64,000 bases of DNA from Streptomyces liliiviolaceus (lineage in GTDB: Bacteria > Actinomycetota > Actinomycetes > Streptomycetales > Streptomycetaceae). Each line of letters opens with the position of its first letter. The stretch's first letter is position 1. Under the pieces are notes generated by a model. The model saw only the letters and a list, made by a program, of their open reading frames with translations, made no database searches and was not told where the DNA came from. Both the position numbers and the translations under genes were made by a program. This document shows, in pieces, positions 38,451 to 64,000 of the stretch. The stretch spans positions 310,001 to 374,000 of the forward strand of contig NZ_JAGPYQ010000002.1 in assembly GCF_018070025.1 (NCBI RefSeq), written 5' to 3'.

Positions 38451-38530
38451 CCGTCAGGCGTCCAGGCGCGGGGCAGGCCGTCAGGCGTCCAGGAGCGGGG
38501 CGGGCGTCAGGCGTCGAGGAGCGGGGCGAG
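38451..38530. repeat. 27-bp tandem triplication containing the TetR stop codon
   Basis: Three copies at 38451-38477, 38478-38504 and 38505-38530 (one base short) share (G)CGTCAGGCGTC(C/G)AGGxGCGGGGC. Read on the minus strand each encodes APLLDA-stop or a close variant; the third is the true end of the TetR gene. The extra copies lie downstream in its 3' flank. Confidence 0.88.
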
Positions 38531-39133
38531 GTAGCGGCGGGCGAAGGCGCGGGCCTGGTCCTCGTCCTCCATCTCGATGCAGCTCGACGGGTTCAGCAGG
38601 AAGGAGACGGCGACACGGATCATGAGTTCGGCGACCGGCCGGGGGTCGGAGTCACCGCGCCCTTCCACCTGCTGGGCACGGAGCAGATGTGCCGTCAGAT
38701 AGTCGCAGGTGGCCTCCAGCGAGGGGCCTCCCTGGACGGTCAGATAGGGCAGCACCACCTCGGGTTCGAGGCGCAGCAGACCACCGAAGAGAGGGTGTGC
38801 CCTGGTGTGCCGCAGGGCCACCACGAAGCCTTCGACGACCCGCTCCTGCATGGTCGGCAGACCCGCCACCGCCGTGTCGAGCGTCTGGAAGAACCTGCTG
38901 CCCTCGCGCAGCAGGCACGCCTCGACCAGTCCGTCCTTGGTCTGGAAGCGGCGATAGACCGTGACCCTGGAGACGCCGGCCAGCTTGGCGACGTCGTCCA
39001 TGGAGGAGCGGCGCAGACCGAACGTCGTGAACTGTTCCAGTGCGGCGTCCAGGATGCGCCGCGCCACCTTTTCCTCCGTCTCGGGCCGGTCGATGGCCCG
39101 GGCGAGGAGGGAGTCGTTCGCAGAAGTCGTCAT
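38507..39133 (-). CDS. TetR-family regulator
   Basis: 208 residues. HTH at about 22-70 (EEKVARRILDAALEQF, MDDVAKLAGVSRVTVYRRFQTKDGL). The C-terminal domain is of the kind often found with fatty-acid or xenobiotic oxidation genes. It is divergent from the acyl-CoA dehydrogenase and downstream of the ALDH gene. An identical-ended 24-base element lies in this divergent gap and upstream of the MpaB-ALDH operon, so this protein probably controls both units and itself. Confidence 0.87.
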   Translation of the reverse strand: MTTSANDSLLARAIDRPETEEKVARRILDAALEQFTTFGLRRSSMDDVAKLAGVSRVTVYRRFQTKDGLVEACLLREGSRFFQTLDTAVAGLPTMQERVVEGFVVALRHTRAHPLFGGLLRLEPEVVLPYLTVQGGPSLEATCDYLTAHLLRAQQVEGRGDSDPRPVAELMIRVAVSFLLNPSSCIEMEDEDQARAFARRYLAPLLDA

Positions 39134-39175
39134 GGTGCTCCTCACGATACCGCCCGAGATCCACCGAAGAGACGA

Positions 39176-39199
39176 TGAAACAACTACCATTTCTTTGTA
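39176..39199. promoter_or_regulatory. Predicted TetR operator in the TetR/acyl-CoA dehydrogenase gap
   Basis: The site has the form TGAAACAA-N10-TTTGTA, matching the element at 35877-35900 at both ends with the same 10-base spacing (16 of 24 bases identical overall). It sits 25 bases upstream of the acyl-CoA dehydrogenase start and 43 bases upstream of the TetR start. Confidence 0.65.
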
Positions 39200-39223
39200 A
39201 CCATCCGGAACCCGGAGGATCTC

Positions 39224-40363
39224 ATGGGCAGTCGTCTCACCCCGGAACAGTCCGACTTCGTCGCGGCGGTCCGCGACTTCGCCAAGCGCGAGTGCGGCAC
39301 GCGCGAGCAGCGGGACGAGCTGACCGGGGCCGGCCGCGACCGGCACCACCCCGGCCTCTACGGCAGGCTCGCCGGACTCGGCTGGCTCGGGGTGTGTCTG
39401 CCCGAGGAGTACGGCGGTTCCGGCGGCGGGGTGGCCGACGCCTGTCTGTTCCTTGAGGAGACGTCGTACGGGATGGTCCCGGCGGGCGGTTTCGTCACCA
39501 GCGTCATCACCGCCAAGGCGTACGAACGGTTCGGCACCGAACGGCAGAAGCGGGAGGTGCTCACGGGGGTCGCGCGGGGCAGGGTCCTCTCGATCGCGAT
39601 GTCCGAGCCCGGCGCCGGCTCCGACGTGGGGGCGCTCACGTGCCGTGCGCGGCGCGGTCCCGACGGCGACTGGCTGATCGACGGTCAGAAGACGTGGATC
39701 TCCAACGCCCATATCGCGGAGAGCATCCTGCTCGTGGCCCGGACCTCCGCGGCCAAGCACGCGGGGCTCACCATGTTCCATGTCCCGGCCGGCACACCGG
39801 GCGTGGAGATCCGGGGCATCGAGACCATGGGCGGGCGCGAGGTGAACGACGTCCACCTCACCGGCGTCCGGCTGCCCGCCGACGCGGTCGTCGGGGAGGT
39901 CGACGACGGCTGGCGGCAGTTGATGGCCGGCCTCGACCACGAGCGGCTCTTCCTGGCCGCCACCATGCTCGGTCTGGCCCGCCGCGCGTTCGACGACGCC
40001 GTCGGATACGTACGCGAGCGTGAGCAGTTCGGCCGTCCCGTCGGCTCCTTCCAGGCCCTGCGGCACCGGATCGCCGACCTCGCCACGGAGATCGAGTGCA
40101 CCCGGCTGCTGGTGCGCGAGGTGGCCCTGGACTGCGACGCCGAACCGGAGCGGTCGTTCCCGCGCGAGGCGTCCATGGCCAAGCTCAAGGCCACCGAGAC
40201 CGCCAAGCGGGCGGCCCTGGAGGGTATGCAGATGATGGGCGGCTACGGCTACGCCACCGAGTACGACATGGAACGCCATCTGCGCGCCGCGGTCGTCTCC
40301 ACCGTCTACGGCGGGACGAGCGAGATCCAGCGGGACGTGATCGGCAAGACCTACGGGCTGTAG
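39224..40363 (+). CDS. Acyl-CoA dehydrogenase
   Basis: 379-residue FAD enzyme introducing an alpha,beta double bond into an acyl-CoA. AMSEPGAGSDVGALT (about 125-139) and KTWISNAHIA contact FAD. The catalytic Glu is in VYGGTSEIQRDVIGKTYGL at the C-terminus (about 366). MQMMGGYGYATEYDMER is typical. A GGAGGA ribosome site lies 6 bases upstream of the ATG. It is probably co-regulated with the MpaB-ALDH operon through the shared operator. Chain-length preference is not deducible. Confidence 0.92.
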   Translation: MGSRLTPEQSDFVAAVRDFAKRECGTREQRDELTGAGRDRHHPGLYGRLAGLGWLGVCLPEEYGGSGGGVADACLFLEETSYGMVPAGGFVTSVITAKAYERFGTERQKREVLTGVARGRVLSIAMSEPGAGSDVGALTCRARRGPDGDWLIDGQKTWISNAHIAESILLVARTSAAKHAGLTMFHVPAGTPGVEIRGIETMGGREVNDVHLTGVRLPADAVVGEVDDGWRQLMAGLDHERLFLAATMLGLARRAFDDAVGYVREREQFGRPVGSFQALRHRIADLATEIECTRLLVREVALDCDAEPERSFPREASMAKLKATETAKRAALEGMQMMGGYGYATEYDMERHLRAAVVSTVYGGTSEIQRDVIGKTYGL

Positions 40364-40375
40364 CCGGTGAGCACA

Positions 40376-40417
40376 CGGCGGGCGCCCCACCCCTCGCACG
40401 GAGTGGGGCGCCCGCCG
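40376..40417. terminator. Bidirectional hairpin terminator
   Basis: A perfect 15-base stem CGGCGGGCGCCCCAC/GTGGGGCGCCCGCCG around a 12-base loop. It lies between the convergent acyl-CoA dehydrogenase and acyl-CoA synthetase genes. Confidence 0.85.
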
Positions 40418-40439
40418 TCACGCACAGCGGCTCCGGCGG

Positions 40440-42353
40440 TCAGTCCTCGTACAACTCCCCCAGCGCGACGGCGTACTTGTCACGGATGACCCGGCGCTTC
40501 ATCTTCAGCGACGGGGTCAGCTCCCCAGTGGCCGGTCCCCACTCCTGGGCGAGGAGCCGGTACCGCTTGACCTGCTCGGTGCGGTTCAGGCGCGCGTTGG
40601 CCGCCGTCACGGCCCGGTCCACCTCCTCCCGTACGACCGGATGCGCGGCCAGGGACGCCATGACCCCGGGGCCGGTGTCCTTGTCGATGCCGTGGGCCTC
40701 GGCCCAGGCGGGGGCCGTCTCCGCGTCGAGCACCAGCAGGGCCACGAGGTAGGAACGGTTGTCGCCGTGCACCAGGGCCTGACCGATGAGCGGGTGTTCC
40801 TTGAGAGCGTTCTCCACCAGCGCCGGAGACACGTTCTTGCCCGTCGACGTGACGATCATTTCCTTCTTGCGGTCGGTGAGCCACAGAAAGCCGTCGTCGT
40901 CGAGACGGCCGATGTCACCGGTGCGCAGCCAGCCCTCCTCGTCCACCGCCGTTCCCACCGTGCCGTCCTCGCGCAGATAGCCGGAGAACACGGTCGAGCC
41001 GCGCACCTCGATCTCGCCGTCCCCGGCGACGCGGACCTCCACGGACGAGACGGGGCGCCCCACCGAACCCAGCCGGAACCCGGTGCGCGGGCTGTTGGTG
41101 GTCGCCACTCCGGTGGTCTCCGTGAGCCCCCACGCGTCCATGATCACGATGCCGAATCCGGCCCAGAACCGCACCACCTCGATGGACATGGGAGCCGAGG
41201 CGCTGGCCGCCCAGCTGATCCGGTCCAGGCCGCCCGCGGCCAGCAACGGCAGCAGCACCTCGGCCCGTTGCCGGGCGTACGCCTCTTCGAGTTCGGCGGG
41301 CGGGCGCTCACCCCGCTCCCGGTACCCGACATGCTCCCGGGCCACCCGCGCGGCCTCCTCGATCACCGCCTGCTGTTCCGCCGGCAGGAGCGACAGTACG
41401 GCCCGGACGGCGGCCGCGAGCTTCTCCCAGACGCGCGGTACCCCGAAGAACTGGGCCGGACGCACCTTGCGCACGATCGCGGCCACGCCCGTCGGGTCGG
41501 CGCACAGATGGACGTGCGAGGCGCGATGGACGGGCAGGTAGATGCCGAGCATCCGTTCGGCGATGTGCGCGAAGGGGAGGTAGCAGATGTGCTCGACGTG
41601 CGGCGGCAGTTCGACCACCTCGTCCAGCGCCGACGCGTTCGCCAGCACATGGCGGTGGTTGAGGACGACACCCTTGGGTTCACCGGTGGTGCCCGAGGTG
41701 TAGACGACCGTCAGGGGGTCTTCGGGTCGTGCGGCGTCCAGGGTCTTCTCGAACCGCTCCGGGACCGGCTCGCGGCCGAGGGCGGCATAGGGGAAGTGGC
41801 CGCCCTCCGCGCCGGGCTCGACGACGACGATCCGCTCCAGCGGGACACCGGCATCCGCCGACAGCGGCTCCCAGAGGGCCACTTGCGCGGCTCCCTCCAC
41901 CACGGCGACCCGGGCCCGGCAGTTGCGGGCGATGTGGGTGACCTGTTCGGGGGCGGAGGTGCCGTAGACGGTGACGGGTACGGCACCTAGGCGCACCAAC
42001 GCCAGGTCGGAGAGCCAGTGTTCGGGCCGGTTGGCCATCATGAGCAGTACGTGGTCGCCGCGGCCCACGCCGAGCGCCGCGTAGCCCGCCGCGAGGCGGG
42101 TGGTGTGTTCCCTGACCTGCGCCCAGGTCAGCGTCACCCAGCCGTCGTCATGCGGTTCACCGCCGACTCGATCGGGGCCGACGCGATCGGGGCCGTCCAG
42201 CCCGGTGCTACTCCGACCGGTGCCGTCGAGGCCGGTGCCGCTCGGCCCCTGCCAGGAGAGGGCGGGCAGTTCGGCGTACAGACGCGTGTTGCGTTCCAGC
42301 AGCAGCGGCAGGGTCTGTTCGGCCGGGGGTTGTGCGGGGAGTTCGGTTGTCAC
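40440..42353 (-). CDS. Long-chain acyl-CoA synthetase (AMP-binding)
   Basis: 637 residues; activates fatty or related acids to acyl-CoA via acyl-AMP. The P-loop-like motif is LTVVYTSGTTGEPKGVVLNH (about 193-212), A5 is DAWGLTETTG, A7/A8 are WLRTGDIGRLDDDGFLWLTD, and the C-terminal Lys region is KMKRRVIRDKY. I prefer GTG 42353 (AAGGAG 5-6 bases upstream) over GTG 42359, which overlaps the ribosome site. Residues about 37-66 hold tandem micro-duplications (TGLDG and PDRVG, each twice) absent from the usual family layout. Divergent from a TetR gene with two shared motifs between. Confidence 0.9.
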   Translation of the reverse strand: MTTELPAQPPAEQTLPLLLERNTRLYAELPALSWQGPSGTGLDGTGRSSTGLDGPDRVGPDRVGGEPHDDGWVTLTWAQVREHTTRLAAGYAALGVGRGDHVLLMMANRPEHWLSDLALVRLGAVPVTVYGTSAPEQVTHIARNCRARVAVVEGAAQVALWEPLSADAGVPLERIVVVEPGAEGGHFPYAALGREPVPERFEKTLDAARPEDPLTVVYTSGTTGEPKGVVLNHRHVLANASALDEVVELPPHVEHICYLPFAHIAERMLGIYLPVHRASHVHLCADPTGVAAIVRKVRPAQFFGVPRVWEKLAAAVRAVLSLLPAEQQAVIEEAARVAREHVGYRERGERPPAELEEAYARQRAEVLLPLLAAGGLDRISWAASASAPMSIEVVRFWAGFGIVIMDAWGLTETTGVATTNSPRTGFRLGSVGRPVSSVEVRVAGDGEIEVRGSTVFSGYLREDGTVGTAVDEEGWLRTGDIGRLDDDGFLWLTDRKKEMIVTSTGKNVSPALVENALKEHPLIGQALVHGDNRSYLVALLVLDAETAPAWAEAHGIDKDTGPGVMASLAAHPVVREEVDRAVTAANARLNRTEQVKRYRLLAQEWGPATGELTPSLKMKRRVIRDKYAVALGELYED

Positions 42354-42420
42354 AGCCACTCCTTGACGCGCTCTCCACCAGACGGGCGGGTTCGGGTCTC
42401 ACGGGCGTCACATCTACCTA

Positions 42421-42525
42421 CTGATCGTTCGCTAAGACAGTAGGAGGAGTGGGGGGAACGGTCAACGCCCCGGGAGTGACCACTCTCGACACGGGCCCGA
42501 CCTACTCAGCTGATCGATCGATAAG
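42421..42525. promoter_or_regulatory. Pair of CTGATCGxTCGxTAAG sites in the acyl-CoA synthetase/TetR gap
   Basis: CTGATCGTTCGCTAAG (42421-42436) and CTGATCGATCGATAAG (42510-42525) agree at 14 of 16 bases and have the same orientation, 89 bases apart. One lies near each divergent start. The second contains the palindrome ATCGATCGAT. They are candidate operators for the adjacent TetR protein. Confidence 0.6.
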
Positions 42526-42597
42526 CGGCCGTTTCCCGCGCACGGCGTCCCACCGACATACGATGTCACTCGCCACCGAGCCATCCGAGGAGCGCAG

Positions 42598-43242
42598 TTG
42601 AGCAGCGAACCGAGCCGGGCCGCCGTCGCCCCCGCGCAGCACTGGCGCTCGTACGGTCCGCTCGATCTGCACCCCATCCTCCTGCACGCCATGGAGGCCT
42701 TCAACGAGCACGGCTATCACGGCACTTCGGTGCGGGACATAGCCGCCCGGGTCGGCGTCACCGTGCCCGCGCTGTACTACCACTACGAGAACAAGCAGGC
42801 CCTGCTCACCACGTTGCTGGAGACGTCCATGAAGGACGTCCTGGACCGCTGCCGGGCCGCTGCCGCAGAGGCGGGCGACGATCCGCTGCCGCGCTTCTGC
42901 GGCATGGTGGAGTCGATCGTGCTCTACATGGCCAACCGCAAGGGCATGGCCTTCCTGGACACGGAGATCCGCAGCCTGGAGCCCGAGAACCGCGCGCGGT
43001 ACGTGGCGCTGCGCGACTATCTGCAGCACATGCTGTTGGACACCGTCCGGGCCGGCGTCCGCGAGGGCGCGTTCACCACCCCGATCCCGGCCGACGCCGT
43101 GCGCGCGATCCTCATCATGTGCCAGGGGGTCGCCAACTGGTACCGCGCGGACGGCCCGTTGACCGCCGAGGAGGTCGCCGAGCGGCACGTCCTGCTCAGC
43201 CTCGGCACGGTGGGCTATGCGGGGCCGCGCGCCGAGGGCTAA
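42598..43242 (+). CDS. TetR-family regulator (beside acyl-CoA synthetase)
   Basis: 214 residues from TTG 42598 (GAGGAG 5 bases upstream). HTH at about 28-75 (LLHAMEAFNEHGYHGTS, VRDIAARVGVTVPALYYHYENKQ). The C-terminal TetR_C domain resembles the KstR2/FadR-like subgroup linked to acyl-CoA metabolism. It is divergent from the acyl-CoA synthetase and probably represses it, with an acyl-CoA or acid as inducer. Confidence 0.87.
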   Translation: MSSEPSRAAVAPAQHWRSYGPLDLHPILLHAMEAFNEHGYHGTSVRDIAARVGVTVPALYYHYENKQALLTTLLETSMKDVLDRCRAAAAEAGDDPLPRFCGMVESIVLYMANRKGMAFLDTEIRSLEPENRARYVALRDYLQHMLLDTVRAGVREGAFTTPIPADAVRAILIMCQGVANWYRADGPLTAEEVAERHVLLSLGTVGYAGPRAEG

Positions 43243-43300
43243 GCACCGCGGGCCGTGGTCGCGCGTCGCTGAACGGCTCGGCCGTCACACCAATCGGCTC

Positions 43301-43360
43301 GGCCGTCATGCCACCGGGTGGGGGGTCGTGCCACCGGGTGGGTCGTCATGCCACCGGTTG
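43301..43360. repeat. 20-bp tandem triplication containing a TetR stop codon
   Basis: Exactly periodic 20-base units (43301-43320, 43321-43340, 43341-43360) share the CCACCGG(G/T)TGGG...TCGTG/TCATG core. The third contains the stop codon (43346-43348) and last codons of the TetR gene. A second, ~21-base repeat (GGCTCGGCCGTCA twice) precedes it at 43275-43308. Confidence 0.85.
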
Positions 43361-43951
43361 GGTCGCGGTGCGGGTGAGCGAGACCGCGGTCCGCACGGCA
43401 CTGGCGACGGCCTCGTCCGCTGCGAGCCCGCACAGGTCCGTGAGTACGAAGAGGGCCTCGGCGCTCACCACGACCGCCAGACCCCGCTTGAGCTGAGCGA
43501 ACGCCTCCGGGTCGGCCGCACCGAGCGTGTCCTCCAACGGGAGGAGCGCCTGGTCGATGAGCCCGAAGCGGATGCCGGGGCGGGCGGCCACCGTCTCGGG
43601 ACGGGTGACGGTGGCCGCGATCATCGCGCGCACCGAACCCTGCCTGGCGAGGATGCCGCGGAGCAGATAGGCACAGGCGAACGCGATGCGCTCGACGGGA
43701 TCGACGGAGCCCGCCACCGGGGCGAGCGCCTCCTCGGGAGGCGGCCAGGCACCGGCCAGCGCCTCACTGATCAGTGAGGGAAGGTCGGGGAAGTACCGGT
43801 AGGCGGTGGCCTCGGAGACGAGGGCGGCGCGGGCGATCGCGGGCATGGTGACCTCGGAGCCCGCATCGATCAACTCCCGTGCGGCCGCCAGGATCGCCGT
43901 CCGCGTGCGCTGCTTCTGGTTGGTGCGGCCCGCACCGGCCTGGGTCGCCAT
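43346..43951 (-). CDS. TetR-family regulator (beside alpha/beta hydrolase)
   Basis: 201 residues from ATG 43951; an in-frame ATG 10 codons upstream is possible. HTH at about 15-60 (RTAILAAARELIDAGSE, IARAALVSEATAYRYFPDL). The C-terminal domain is generic. It is divergent from the alpha/beta hydrolase, and a TGAGAG-N4-CTCTCA palindrome lies in the gap. A hexamer microsatellite directly precedes the gene, so its expression could vary with repeat number. Confidence 0.86.
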   Translation of the reverse strand: MATQAGAGRTNQKQRTRTAILAAARELIDAGSEVTMPAIARAALVSEATAYRYFPDLPSLISEALAGAWPPPEEALAPVAGSVDPVERIAFACAYLLRGILARQGSVRAMIAATVTRPETVAARPGIRFGLIDQALLPLEDTLGAADPEAFAQLKRGLAVVVSAEALFVLTDLCGLAADEAVASAVRTAVSLTRTATQPVA

Positions 43952-43986
43952 CCCCGCACTCCCTCTCGTCGACACTCGCACGCGGC

Positions 43987-44036
43987 AGCAGTCGCAGTCG
44001 CACTGCAGTCACAGTCACAGTCACAGTCACAGTCAC
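43987..44036. repeat. CAGTCA/CAGTCG hexamer microsatellite
   Basis: About five perfect CAGTCA units (44006-44036) are preceded by CAGTCG units (43987-44000). The array sits 35-85 bases upstream of the TetR start and about 120 bases upstream of the hydrolase start, in the shared promoter region. Confidence 0.9.
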
Positions 44037-44106
44037 CTACACGATAACAGCGGGTTCTCGACATGAGAGTTCACTTGCAAGACGGCACTTGACCTCCATA
44101 AGCTCC

Positions 44107-44122
44107 TGAGAGTCAGCTCTCA
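44107..44122. promoter_or_regulatory. Predicted TetR operator upstream of the alpha/beta hydrolase
   Basis: TGAGAGTCAGCTCTCA, a palindrome with six-base arms, 31 bases before the hydrolase start. Another TGAGAG half-site lies at 44074-44079. Likely bound by the divergent TetR protein. Confidence 0.65.
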
Positions 44123-44152
44123 CGACGAGAGCGCACACTTGAGGAGCATCGC

Positions 44153-44962
44153 ATGGCCAGCACCACACGCACGATCAAGCTCGCCCAGGGCACCGTCGAC
44201 GTCACCGTCGACCTGCAGGGACAGGAGGGACGCCCCTTCCTGCTGCTGCACGGAGGAGGCGGTCCGCAGACCGTCACCCCGTTCGCCGGCTTCCTGGCCG
44301 GGCAGCGGCCCGCGAGGGTCTTCACCCCTTTCCACCCGGGCTTCGGCGGCACGGTCCGCCCCGAGTGGCTGACCGACGTCCCGACCCTGGCCCAGGTGTA
44401 CGCCCGGCTGCTTGAGGATCTGGACCTGCGGGACGTGGCCGTGGTGGGCAACTCCATCGGCGGCTGGATCGCCGCCGAGCTGGCGGCCCTGGGCAGCGAG
44501 CGGATCAGCAGCGTCACCCTCGTCAACGCGGTCGGCGTACGCGTCCAGGGCCATCCGATAGCCGACACCTTCTCGCTCACGCCCCCCGAGTTGGCCCGCC
44601 TCTCGTTCCACGACCTCTCGAAGTTCCGCTTCGACCCGAACGCGCTCTCCGAGGAGCAGCGCGCGGTCATGGGGACCAACCGTGCCGCGCTCCAGGTCTA
44701 CTCGGGCCCGCACGGCATGGCCGACCCCACACTGACCGACCGCCTGGCCGGGATCGGTCATCCGACCCTGGTCGCCTGGGGTGCGAGCGACAAGGTCGTG
44801 GACTCCGCCTACGGACGCGCGTACGCGCAGGCCATTCCCGGCGCGGAGTTCCGCCTGCTGGAGGGCACGGGCCACATGCCCCAGTCCGAGACGCCGGAGC
44901 AACTCCTGCCGGTGGTCTGGGACTTCGCGAACTCCCACACCGCGGACCACACCCGGAACTGA
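44153..44962 (+). CDS. Alpha/beta-fold hydrolase
   Basis: 269 residues. Oxyanion-hole segment LLLHGGGGP (about 29-37), nucleophile elbow GNSIGG with Ser near residue 102, acid Asp in AWGASDKVVD (about 210) and catalytic His in GTGHMPQSE (about 240). The fold covers esterases, C-C bond hydrolases, epoxide hydrolases and haloperoxidase-like enzymes; the lid here does not decide. It is divergent from a TetR gene and convergent with the giant gene, 30 bases away, with only a weak CCCCT/AGGGG hairpin between. Confidence 0.88.
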   Translation: MASTTRTIKLAQGTVDVTVDLQGQEGRPFLLLHGGGGPQTVTPFAGFLAGQRPARVFTPFHPGFGGTVRPEWLTDVPTLAQVYARLLEDLDLRDVAVVGNSIGGWIAAELAALGSERISSVTLVNAVGVRVQGHPIADTFSLTPPELARLSFHDLSKFRFDPNALSEEQRAVMGTNRAALQVYSGPHGMADPTLTDRLAGIGHPTLVAWGASDKVVDSAYGRAYAQAIPGAEFRLLEGTGHMPQSETPEQLLPVVWDFANSHTADHTRN

Positions 44963-44992
44963 CCCGACACCCCTCAGCGAACAGGGGCGCGC

Positions 44993-64000
<19,008 letters not shown>

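Noticed and set aside
38451..38530. Possible CRISPR-like repeat arrays at the short repeats (also 27371-27481 and 43301-43360)
   Set aside because: Units are directly adjacent with no spacers, only 10-27 bases long, and no cas genes are present.
44970..44987. Terminator between the hydrolase and giant genes
   Set aside because: Only a 5-base CCCCT/AGGGG stem with no U tract; too weak to call.

Overview
The window is about 73% GC by eye, with GTG/TTG starts, ATGA-overlapping genes and families typical of the genus (encapsulin-linked 2-methylisoborneol genes, large LuxR-type regulators, many TetR genes). This points to a Streptomyces chromosome, probably an arm or accessory-rich part. I saw no rRNA, tRNA, CRISPR array or intact transposon.

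Left part (1-9.6 kb): a truncated peptide-type ABC binding lipoprotein, an orphan IS3-type HTH protein, an OsmC-rhodanese pair, an FUSC-type membrane protein divergent from an Lrp regulator and a HAD phosphatase, a TetR/SDR pair with three copies of one palindromic operator, and ferredoxin-NADP reductase FprA behind an iron-box-like site. Then come the phenylacetyl-CoA epoxidase operon paaABCDE (9.7-13.5 kb, minus) and, divergent from it, the 2-methylisoborneol operon (14.0-17.4 kb): family 2B encapsulin shell, 2-MIB synthase and geranyl-PP C-methyltransferase. A four-gene molybdenum aldehyde oxidoreductase operon (paoABCD-like, 17.5-22.3 kb) follows with its divergent TetR gene, then a GH63-like glycosidase and a P450.

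Middle (27.5-35.8 kb): a regulatory island with two divergent ~1,010-residue LuxR-family ATPase regulators, a membrane-anchored protein of unknown function and an orphan atypical response regulator. From 35.9 to 45.0 kb lie lipid or xenobiotic oxidation genes (MpaB-like oxygenase, aldehyde dehydrogenase, acyl-CoA dehydrogenase, acyl-CoA synthetase, alpha/beta hydrolase), each set controlled by a neighbouring TetR gene. I could propose operator sites for all three regulators.

Right part (45.0-64.0 kb): one uninterrupted minus-strand gene, still open at the window edge, encodes more than 6,330 residues. After an OTU-like, apparently catalytically dead N-terminal domain, it carries 20 tandem metallohydrolase-like modules. 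Fourteen are type A (HEIGLHP motif) and six are type B (HELTHQLGLRDE, a zincin signature), in the order A B AAAB A B AAAB AAAB AA B A. This is the most striking object in the window.

A second theme is short tandem duplication at gene 3' ends. In at least five unrelated genes the stop codon and its flank are repeated 2 to ~10 times with periods of 10, 14, 14, 20 and 27 bp. Further in-frame microduplications occur inside coding regions.
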